64,000 nucleotides of DNA from Asterias amurensis. Lineage: Eukaryota > Echinodermata > Asteroidea > Forcipulatida > Asteriidae. Under the pieces are notes generated by a model. That model ran no database searches, was not told where the DNA came from, and worked only from the letters and a program-made list of their open reading frames with translations. Below are positions 12,601-24,600 of the stretch, piece by piece. Every line of letters starts with the position of its first letter. The stretch's first letter is position 1. The DNA lies in NCBI RefSeq assembly GCF_032118995.1, contig NC_092651.1, positions 25,156,349 to 25,220,348 on the forward strand, given 5' to 3'. The position numbers and the translations under genes were made by a program.

Positions 12601-15600
12601 GGGGGAAAGGGATTAAGGAAAGGATCCAGAAAGAAGCGGGAAAATAACAGCCAATCAAAGTTTCTATTACAGAGACAATATTGGTGGCTATGAACCAATA
12701 GGAGTGAAGTGGCGAGGACAAAGGATGTTTAGAATGAAAGGATGGGTTACTGGACCATAAAAGTGGTAAATGTATTGTTCGACAACAATGCAGGGAGACA
12801 TGAAAGGGTAGGATTAGAGAGCAAGTTGCATCATGATGAAACTAACAATGGTCAATTAATAAGAATAGCAAGATCAAAGGTATGATGATATTACTAAATA
12901 TTATTAATATTATTATTATTATATGTAGGAGTGGTACTGTGAAGACATTTCTATACAATGGTGAGGATTCAAATTAGTCGTAGACATTAATAGAAAAATG
13001 TCTGTTGTGCTACCTCAGTTTTTCCTCTTGCAGACAGTGCAGTTGGTTGCGTCCACATTACATGTAAAAATGCCCTGCGTGACAAGGCCTTCAAGGCAGT
13101 GGACACTATTGATAATTACTCAAAATAATTATTAGCATAAAACCTTACTTGGTAATGAGTAATGGGTAGAGGTTGAAAGTATAAAAACATTGTAAGAAAC
13201 GGCTCCTTCTGAAATGGAGTGTTTTCGAGAAAGAAGTAATTTTCCAAGAATTTGATTTCGAGACCTCAGATTTAGAACTGGAGGTCTCGAAATCAAGCAT
13301 CTGAAAGCAGACAACTTCGTGTGACAAGGGTGTTTTTTCTTTCATTATTATCTCACAACTTCGACGACCGATTGAACTCAAATTTTCACAGGTTTGTTAT
13401 TTTATGCATATGTTGAGATACACCAAGTGAGAAGACTGGTCTCTGACAACTACCAAAGGTCTCCAGTGTCTTTAAGCTTACCTCGAGTGCAGTGATTGGT
13501 CTACTGGAGGCTAAGAAGAGGTCTTGAGCCAGATTACAATCTCCCTGGAACATTGCTAGATGACCTGCCAGAAGATTACGGTCATCAATTCCCTGTTCAA
13601 ACAAAGAAATTATCCAAATTATGAAAAAGCTATAAAATAACCCCAACCATCCCAAATCTTTCATTAACCTATTTGATTCAAGTAAACCTTTTAAAAAACT
13701 CACTCATTTAACCCAAAGTCTAGAACTATTTACCATAATTTGCTGTAGTGGCATGACCATGCCGGCCTCACCAACGTTACGGTAAACACGAACAGCTGAA
13801 AGAAGAGACAATAAAGCTGGTTAATTTCTACATTTGGAAACAATGGAAAATAATGTTTGCCAACCAAAGTGGAAAATTACTCGGCCAGTCAGCAGCACTC
13901 AGACAAGAGTAGAGAGTCTAGCTAAAGCTTTGACGAGCTTGCGCCTGCAAAGCCAGGCAGCGACAGTCAAGTTCACTTGTTTGATCTGTATTTACAGATC
14001 AAACAAGTGTGTCTTTAATGACCCTTTGAAGTTGACCACAGAGCTAGAATTCTCAATGTAGTGTGGAAGGAATTCCGAATGCTAGGGCCTGCAATTGAAA
14101 ATGCTCTGTCTCCAAATTTTCTTGTGGTTTGCGAAATGTAAAAGTAACCTTGAGAACATTGTTGCTTCTATGCATTATAATAATAATAATAATAATAGTA
14201 ATAAAGAGAAATTTATAAAACGCAAAAACAATAGCAGAAAGAATCCGCCTCAAGGCACTGGAAAAGAACAACAATAAAAGTAATGCACAGAAAAATAATT
14301 TTAAGGAATCTAGATACAGAAAGCTGGCAAAAAGTTAAAGTGTTATACAACCAGTTTAAAAAGATGAGATTTACAAAAGTTAAAAACAATGTCAATGTCA
14401 TAAATACTGATCAAAAAAAAGAACAATACCAACAAGATTTTCGTTTTACAATGTAACAAGTATGAACAATTAAATGACATTTCAAATTTTACAATGTTAA
14501 AAAATACTGCTTAAAAAGATGAGTCTTAAGGCGCGACTTAAACAGCTCGATGGTAGACGACTCTTTGCTGGTCGGTGGCAAAATGTTACAGAGTGAAGGG
14601 GCTACAACGATGAACATGTACACCCGGAGAACACGCACCACTACTGGGGAAAAAAACTTCCACGCTGCTGCCCCCAAACTCTGGAATAATTTACCTTAGA
14701 GCATCCGCCACTCTAGCTCACTAGCAGTCTTCAAGAAATCTCTCAAAACCCACTTGTTCAACTGATTTGCTTGCTTTTTGTTTATTCTATGCTTTTTGTT
14801 AAAATTGTGTGTATAGCGCTGTGGTACTTTCCCCTGTTATTAGAGCGCTTTATAAATACGTTGTATTATTATTATTACATGTTTTATAATTTTTTTTGTC
14901 TACAGGGAGCCAGTGCAGCTGTTGGATCAGTTGAGAAATGGGAGCATGGTTTGGGTAGGAGAAGATGACACAAGATGTTTTACGTACCAAATTCCAGTTC
15001 CATGTGTGTGGCAGCAGCCTTAGCCAAGTCCATCCAAGACTCTCTATTATTGGCCAATTGACACAACATCCAAGCTTCCTTGAATCTCTTTAGATTAATA
15101 CACTTCATGATGGCATCCTTCAACTGTGGATTGAAATGTTAAAGACTTTGGTGCTCAAAAGCCCTGTATTGAATAACCCCTTTGTTGCTATGAAAGTGGC
15201 CCAATGTGCATCTAAACATGTACATAAATTAAGCACGTAGCGCAAGCAGCGTTCCTGGTTTGATTTCTATGGCACAGGCACGCACACCATGTTGTGGGAC
15301 AGGTATTTGAGTGTTAACGTCATATTCGATACGTTCTAGAAATTACAGGGTGTGCACAGCAATGGTAAGATTGAAAATATGAATTTTCACATGTAACCTA
15401 CATGCTAAACTATGGTCATGTGGAACACTTCCCTTGAAATATTTTTGCATGAAATGCATTAGTTTTATTTAATGAGTAAGCCGTGTAGTTTTGATCTTGC
15501 ATGACCGTAAAAAAAAACCACAAGTTTGAAGGCAGTGACCATGGAGCTTTTAGTTTCAAAGGTTTGTATATGTTGGGTGACATTAAGTGTGGAGACTGGT

Positions 15601-18600
15601 CTTTGACTATTACCATTTTTGGCTTTGTGCTTTAAGTTGTATTCATTCACACTTGTAATCACGTTATATGCAAGTGGCAACATTGAATATACAGTATGAA
15701 TGAACACAAATAATCTTAACTAAACACAAGACTTCAAAATCCAATGGCATGATTTTGTTTGATACTGTTGGACCGAAGACTGCAGTAGTAAAGTGATTAT
15801 GCCACACAAGGTATCAGATATAGCACCACAAACATTGAGGGTAAATGATGTTTGATGCTTTGCAGGGTGTAAATAATAAGAATTTACTCTGAAGATAAGC
15901 AGAGTATACTGTTCGAAACGTCGAGACCACACCGGCTCTTTGCAGAGCCAACATGCCAACACTCCCTCAGAAGAGATGTTTTACATGGTTTTACCCGCAA
16001 GTTTACTAGTGTTAGGATAACCCAATTGAAGAGGAAAAGGTTGAAGCTGGCATCATAACTGTAAAACTTGCACCATCTCGTTGACAAACTTTCATGAAAA
16101 TGTATATTTGTTTTATTAGTGATTTTATAAAACTGTTCACCATCTAAGAGCATGTTTTTACAGATAGATGATTTACTCTTCATTACAATCACTGACCTGT
16201 TCAGGTTGAAGGTCATGAGGCCTCTCAATGAAGTTATGAGAGTTGAGCTGGACCATTGCAGTTTTACCACTCTGAGTCTGACACGTCATCTCACCATTGT
16301 ACAACATCAGAGGCTTCTGGGCAAACGGTAGCTTGGTGGTAGCTGCTAAAGTTACCGAAGGACCTTAGGGTGAAAATAAACATTGTTGAGATTTTTATCC
16401 CCAAATCACACAAGCAATACCATCATCATTAACATCACCAGGGCCAATTTCATAGAGCTGCTTAAGCAAAAAATAAAATTTGCGTAAGCATGAAAATAGC
16501 TCGCTTATTTTTCACATGTTACTGGCAAAAATTTCATGCCATACACATTGCTTGTGACTGGTATTTAGCTGTTGTTTACTTAGCATAGCAATTGAGTGGA
16601 GTCTTGGCTGGTAATCTGATTTTACTAAGCAAGGATTTTTTTTGCTTAAGCAAAATTTTGTGCTTAAGCAGCTCTATGAAATTGGGCCAAAAAACATGCT
16701 AACCACAAAAAAATCATGCTTGGCAGAAACATGTAGCCAGCTGACATTCCATACAGTTTACATTGTAGTGACTGGTACCCCAAAGAAAGATGCTGAGCAG
16801 TATTTGTGGCTAAACAGCTTTAAGAAAATGGGCCAAGGATGCGCTCACTTGTTGCAAGTGTGACATGGTATTTTGGCTGGTAACCTTATTCTTGTAAGCA
16901 TAATTTGTTGGGGCTGAACTACTTTTGTGTGCTTAAGCAGCTCTATGAATAGATTGCAAAACAGCCCAGCTCAAAAATATTGTCCTTATATTTTCTATAA
17001 GATAATTTTTTGGTGAATTTAGGGCGCTCTTTTTATATAATTCCAAAAGTTTTAAAGGCATACCATGTATGGTTTGGAGTATCATGTCCTATCTCTGTCT
17101 CTTTTTACACTTTCGTCCTGGTTTTTATGGCAAAAACAGCTTATCTTTGTACTTGCCTTTGTCAAAATGTCATTTTTTAGTGAAACTGTTTTGCCATGGC
17201 ACAGCCGCTTGGCTTCTGCCAAACAACAATATCCTCCTGACAATGACTAGAGCAAGCTAGTCGAAACGTTGAGACCAATTCAGAACTGACTCCGCGGCAG
17301 TACAGTTAATTACGATCCTATAAGCTAAAGTAGTAGTCCAGTCTATTTTCTATACCATCTGCCCTAGTAATAGTTAAAAAGCAGGACAGTTCTTTTCAGA
17401 ACTGAGAAGTCTCCCGAACCCCTGATTATCTACTCCGCGGCAGTAGAACAAAGCAAGACAGTTCTCTTTGAGAACAAACTTTACCTGACAAGAAGATACA
17501 CACATGGTGTTACCACAAACCAAATATACAACAACATTCTTAAATTGGAAATTATTCTTAAAGTTTCAACAACAAAAATTATGAACAGAGACATGATAAC
17601 CTTACCTCTAACAGTTTCCCTAGAGTACATGTAAGTATAGAGTTTATCGTCATCATAGGCTACAAAGACACCCTTGTCATAGGGCCAGTTCTCCCACAGG
17701 ACTCCCTTCACGGTCGGTGAAAAGTCAGGAATCTCCAGGATCTGATCATTGACCTATGACACAAGGAAGTAATGTCAAAGGTTAGCTAAGAATGAATGAA
17801 CTTCAGGCTACTTAGTACTAAGCAGTCTTTATCTCTACAGCTAGCGCAGAAATTTTGGGCTGAATTTTGGGCACAAAATCCCTAAGTAAGCATGAGAAAT
17901 GGACTCTGCTTAGAGAAAGACATAATTATGTCAATATTTTGTAAGTTAACAGGGGCACATTTATTTTGAAATGATTATGGTTGGCACATTTTTTTTTTAA
18001 TTATATTTTAATCTTGATTCACACACATATCCCTTGAAATTTTGTGTTTTTTGCTCAACTTCATGACAGTGCACAGTCCACTATTTTAAAGAGCTTCATT
18101 TTTGACACTATAAAATGGTAGTTAAACTGTTTTTTCTATTATTATATTGCTCACTAAATGCAACACACTATGTGTGTGTTCCGGCGCATTAACAACTCTT
18201 AAAAAAGGATAAAAAGTTCTAAACAGCAAAAAATATGGATGTACAAAAAGTCAATCTCTAATGAAGAGATGGATTTGTTTTGTTAGTGAAAATAAAGTTC
18301 TTACCGGGTTGTAGACAAAGCCATCGCTCTTGTCATCAATGAACACTAGTCTGGTGCCACTGGGGTCTGGGTACACTTTCCTGATGCCCACCAGGTGTCT
18401 AAACTCATTGACAAATTGCCAATCCTCAACGTAGAAAAAGATTAACTCTCCATTCTGTAGTGCATAGAGAAAATAATAATTTGTGCTACTTTTTATTTTG
18501 TTTTCACCAGATATAGAAAACAAGAATGACTTCAGATATGTTTATCTCAAATTTGTCATCCTGGAAAGCCTCTCGAACACATTCTGAAAGGTATTATGCA

Positions 18601-21600
18601 TGATTGGTAGAGCTTACAAAATAGTTGCAGCAATGTTCATGTTTTGTGTAATAACAAACCTGTGAAACTAAGGGCTTAGTCTGTTGTGTGAGTCAGGAGA
18701 AATAGTGAAAAACAAGGCAGAATTTTCAGCCTGCTAGAAAAATAACAATTGTCCTTATTTATGGTTATAAAGACATGAATCAGCTGTTGCGGTTTTTCTT
18801 AGGTTTCTACATTGTTTTCTCAAAACTTCAGAAGGAAGTATTTCACAGAAAAAAAAATGTTTTGATATGACTCCATAATCAGTAAGGTTTCAGAATAAAA
18901 ATAAACAATGGTTTTTTTTCCCCCTTTCCAGCCCTTTATAATACCTTTAAGGGATAGAAAAATAGCAAAACAGTTACAATACCGAAGTTTTTGGTGCCAA
19001 CATTGAATGTAGGTTTATACTTAAACCAATGTATGAAAGGTATCCTTACACTGGTTCCATAGATGAGGAAATCCGATGTAAGGGCGTGGCATGTGATTCC
19101 ACCTTGGCCATCCTCAGGAAAAAGTCTGGTTTCTCTCTCCTCGTTATCGCCTGAACCTTCAGTTTCAATCTGTAGGAAAGAGAAAAAACACACGATGTAG
19201 TCAAAGAGGGGTGTGTTTTGCCGACGGCGACAAGAAAACAGTTTCTACTTTAATGTAAGATTCTCACTGTTTAAACAATTTTGGAGAGCTTCATGAAAAC
19301 AGTTCGACAACGACAGACTTCTTGTGACATGTGTACATCTCTCGAAATCAATGTTTGCAGAATAAACAACCTTTATAGACCACAAACAAGTATCCACCAA
19401 CGTAAAATTAACTGATCAAACAATTTTTGTAAATGAAAAAGTTTTTCTGTGCTGTGGGTACATCTCTCGAAAAACCAATGGACTCAGAATAGACAGCCTC
19501 TATTTCATTTTAATTGCAAGGGTCGTGGGTTCGAATCCCACCCGAGTAACATGCCTGTTCATTCATTACTTTAAAAGCAGCCCTATGAAATCGGGCGGGC
19601 CCTGAATAAGTGAACTTAAATGTCTCTTGACATCATCGATGTCAGGATGCACTGATTAGATATTTCTCTATATATCATTGTAACTTCATCTTAAACTCAC
19701 CAGATGTAACTGAACCTTGTTCTCAAAGTAGACGGCGGCATAGTCAGCGTTGACGCACATGTTGATGATTGTACCCAAGTACTCCCTGTCCTTCAGCTTC
19801 TCTAACCCTGATGGAATAAAGATGTCATGAAAAATATCACTGATTGATCGATTGATTAATTAATTCATTAGTTAATAAATTGATTGATTTATTATGACAG
19901 GTGTCCTTTTGATCCATGAGGATTTGTTTCTAGATGAACAAATGCAGAGAACGAATTTAAAGGGAAGGTATACATTTGGTAATCACTTTTAAAGAGGCGG
20001 GTACTTTTTCAAAATGTGTACAGATTTACAATAAACCTACAGGTTTGAAGATAATGAAGTAGAAAGCTTCACTTAAAATATTACTTGCTTGGGTGCTGTA
20101 GTTTTTGAGAAATGAGTGAAACAAGTCACAAAATAATTTCCGTCTCAGTGAGATGAAAATTGTTTTACCAGTTATGTTATTATATCATAACATACCATAA
20201 CTGGTTAACACGTTTTACATGCTAAAACTGAGACAAAAATTATTTTTGTGACATTATTTTACTCATTTCTCAAAGACTACAGCACCTCAGTAAGTAATAT
20301 TTAAAGGGAAGCTTTCTACTATCATTATCTTCAAACTGTGAAAGTTTAATGTAAATCTCTTGACATTGTGTTTTGTGTTAGAAAAAAGTACATAGACCCT
20401 TTAAAAGAACACATTGCCTTGGATCGGACGAGTTGGTCTATAAAATGCATTTGTAACCGTTTGTTATGAAATGCATATGGTTGGAAAGATGGTTAAATTG
20501 CGTTGTTTTCTTTTGACTGTGCGAACTAACTCGGTCAGCCATTTATGGATTTGACTCCATAAATGGCCGACCGTGTTAGTCGACAAGGCAAAAGGAAAAC
20601 CATGCAATTTCGAGGCATGTTTGTGTGGATCATTGTATTCAACTTTTACAATATCTGTCTACCCATATGCATGTTATAACAAACAGTTACAAACCCTTTT
20701 CAAAGACCAACTCGACCGATCCAAGGCATCGTTCCTTAAAAGTTAATGGTAATAGAAGCTATTGGTTAGAAGCCTAGAGCAGCATTTGATAATAATATCA
20801 AGCATTTTGAGAAACATTTCACTCCAAATATTGTGGTTATGTAAAAAGATATCAATTTTGATGCCACAAAATATGAATCTGAGCATGACACTTCTTTGAT
20901 TGTGAATTCCTATTGGGGATCATTTTTCCTACGCGGACATATTCGCTTCACATTTGTGGCTGATATCTGAAAAAACGGGACCACCTTTTACTATTGTATA
21001 CATTTATATTTAATAATTGTTAAATTTGCACCGTGGAAAAAGAATATTAATTTTGGTTTCACCCATATACACTGATGTGTGTTAGCACTGTACTCAGTAC
21101 CCCCCCCCCCCCCCCCCCCCGAGTTCAGTGGGGAAAAAATCGCTGCCATAGGCTTCTTACCATTGCCAATCATTTTAAGAGTGATTTCCATTTCTACTTT
21201 CCCTTTAATTGCAACGCAACGATTGTAGCGTTTCTTATTTAAATTGAATACAGATGCCAGCTGAATAGTTAAGTGACATTAAGTGGGTACATGTGATGGA
21301 ATGCACCTGGGGTTCACCGAATTCAACCTACATTACGGTGGAATTGTTTTTCCATGACTGAAAAGGGTTTCCATTCCATTCTAGGAAACATTAAATTCAA
21401 AGGGATACGTTGCGTTGGATCGAGCGAGTTGATCTATAAAAAGCATTTGAAACTGTTTGGTATAAAATGCATGGTTAGAAAGATGTTTTAAAAGTAACTG
21501 AATATAATTATGATGCCTTGTAAAAGCGTGGTTTTCCTTTTACTTTACGAATTAACACGGTCGGTCATTTTGTAGAGTCGAGAAAACTTCACTCCACAAA

Positions 21601-24600
21601 TTGGAGTGCCGTGTTAGTTCATGACATATTAAGGAAAACCATGCAATTTCGAGGCATAGTTCTGTGGATCATAATATTCTACTTTTAAAACATCTTCTAA
21701 CTTATGCATTTCATAGCAAAAGGTTACAAACGCTTATCATAGACCAACTCGCTCGATCCAAGGCAAAATATATTTATTGTCTTTATTTCTCACTCTTGCT
21801 TTGCAGTTGAACACTGATCGACAGCTCTTTTGTTTGAATGAATAAACAAGAACTAAATATATAACTCAATGTTTAGTAGCAAAACCTTGGCTGAAAATTT
21901 TTTTGATAGACCGATGTGAAGCAAGCGACCTAAAATTCTAAAAAACCTTGAAAATTATTAATTTAATGAGATGGGTCAAATAGTTATCTCATTGTTTATT
22001 TGAACTAAATAGAATAGCAATCTAACGGGAAATTATGTTGCAAATAACCTTGTGCAAAGAAACAATTAAAGAACACATTAGATAACAAACAATCAAGTTT
22101 AAGATTGAAACAAAATTATTTCAACATCGTATTTCATAAGGCATGATTTAAATGAGGCATGATTTGAACAACAGGGCCCAATTTCATAAAGCTGCTTAAG
22201 CACAACATTATGCTTACCAGAAAAAGGTTACCAACAAGTTTAAGATTGAAACAAAATTATTTCAACATCATATTTCATAAGGCATGATTTAAATAAGGCA
22301 TGATTTGAACAACAGGGCCCAATTTCATAAAGCTGCTTAAGCACAAAAATTACCTAAGCACAACATTATGCTTACCAGAAAAAGGTTACCAGCTAAAATA
22401 CCATGTTACGTATAGCATCTGTGACTGGTATATTGTTAAAGAAATTGTGAAAGCAATGTTTTTTGCTTCAGCAGCTCTATAAAATTGGGCTCTTATTAGT
22501 GACAACAAATAAAAAACAAATTAAACATTTCCAATATGTAACGAAGAAAATTCAACAAAATGTTTTGAACAACTTATTATTTTGCAGAACTTACACTCGT
22601 TGTCTCCAGATTCAACTTCAGTGAATTCATGACCTACAACAGCAAGGACTCTGATTTTATTTGATTTCCAAAATGGTGCTAACCCATCTTGGTAACATTA
22701 AAGGCAGTGGACACTACTGGTGATTACTCAAAATATTCAATTTGTGTGACAGGTGTGTTTTTTCTTTCATTGTTATCTCGCTACTTCGATGACCAATTGA
22801 GTCCAAATTGTCACAGGTTTGTTATTTTATGCATATGTTGAGATACACCAAGTGAGAAGACTGTTCTTTGACAATTACCAATAGTGTCCAGTGCCTTTAA
22901 ACCTTCTTTTCATTCTCTCTCTAGTCGTCGCGACTAGAGAGGTCAGAATCATGTCGATATTTGCGCATTCCTGTCTACCTTTATCATGGTGTGGCCATCT
23001 TGATTTTACTCCATTCCAACTCATTGTAACCAAACTGAGGCTGGCCGAAATATTAGTCTGGTGCCATGTTTACACAATGAATGTTAGCATTCATTACTGT
23101 TATTGGAAACAGGGAACACGACCAAGATGGTGACAGCGTGATAAAGGTCGATACCTCATAAAGTTAGGAAGATCAGTTGGAAGCACCCCGATGTCCCTGG
23201 CAACTATTGCTACTTTTTTAACTGCTGTGTATTTTTTTTTAAAACCATATCGCTATTTTTGCTCATGTTTTTTAATCCTGCATTTTAATGTTTTTCTTGA
23301 CTGTACAGCGCTTTGAAACAGTGTTAAAGCGCTTTATAAATGCATTTAAGTTAAGTTAAGTTAAGTTAAGTTAACTACATCTCCATAATGACTAAGCTTT
23401 TTTGTTCCCCTAGTTCTCCTTCCATGGTTTGGAGAAAGCTCAGAGACAGATTCTTTGATTTGTATACACATGGTGCAGGCTTTAAAGGCAGTGGACTCTA
23501 TTGGTAATTACTCAAAATAATTAGCATAAAAACTTAATTAGCATAAAAATTACTTTGTATAGGGGAAGGGGGAGAGGTTGATAGTATAAAACATTGTGAG
23601 AAACAGCTCCCTCTGAAGTAACGTAGTTTTCGAGAAAGAAGTAATTTTCCACAAATTCGATTTCAAGACCTCAGATTTAGAATTTGAGGTCTCAAAATCA
23701 ACCATCCAAATGCACACATCTTCGTGTGACAAGGGTGTTTTTTCTTTCATTATTTTTCTCGCAACTTCAACGACCGATTCAGCTCAAATTTTCACAGGTT
23801 TGTTATTTTATGTATATGTTGAGATGCACCAAGTGAGAAGACTGGTCTTTGACAATTACTAATAGTATCCACTGTCTTTTCAAGCAATTGAATAAAACTT
23901 TTCTGATTATTTGGAAGGAAAAAAAATATTAGGATTGATCCATAGCATGCATGCCATACAGTGTTATTTTTATATATTTTTTTTCTATAACTACCGAGCA
24001 CAACAAAAAAAACTACCTTTTTCTCCGAGCATGTAGAACCAGGCCCTGTTGTTCATCCCTACGGCCAAGTGGTACGGTCCAAGTGCAACGAATGTGGGCT
24101 CCACTTCTATGTTGACTTGTAAGGAAGGCTCCTGTGTTTAAAATGGAACAATCTTAAAAGGGATTCCTTCCATACACAAATTCTAGGGTCAATTGAATAC
24201 ATGGTGGATCCAGGCACGAAGCTCATCAAAACAAAGTAGAGAAAAAAATTCCCTAGGTCTCAAGAAAATGTTGGTCATCTTTGGACAACAAACTTCACAC
24301 CTTCATTGTAAGCACAGCATGCCGTGAAACTGAATTTTGGTCGGCGCACTGCTATAAGGGCGTAAATTGCAGTGAAGCGCAGAACAAAGTCGTGCTTCTA
24401 TTAATGATCTTTTTAAATTTAAATAAAAATAAAAATATATAAACAAATAGTAGTACTTAACAGAGTTTTTAGCAAGAGGTGTGTTATGCCTGCCTAGTGG
24501 AAAGTATTTTGTATTTTAGTGTTTGAATATCTTAATGTCTTTCTGTAATTTTAAAAATAGTATATAATATATATTATCTTATGCTCTGTAATTTAAAACG

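Noticed and set aside
12218..12721. 167-codon minus-strand open frame
   Set aside because: Lies in a WDR19 intron across a hairpin repeat and the hammerhead-like motif; no family resemblance, low-complexity Phe/Leu/Ile-rich content.
21101..21120. Poly-C runs as functional elements
   Set aside because: Runs here and at 257-270 and 44805-44821 are simple homopolymers whose lengths may also be affected by sequencing error.
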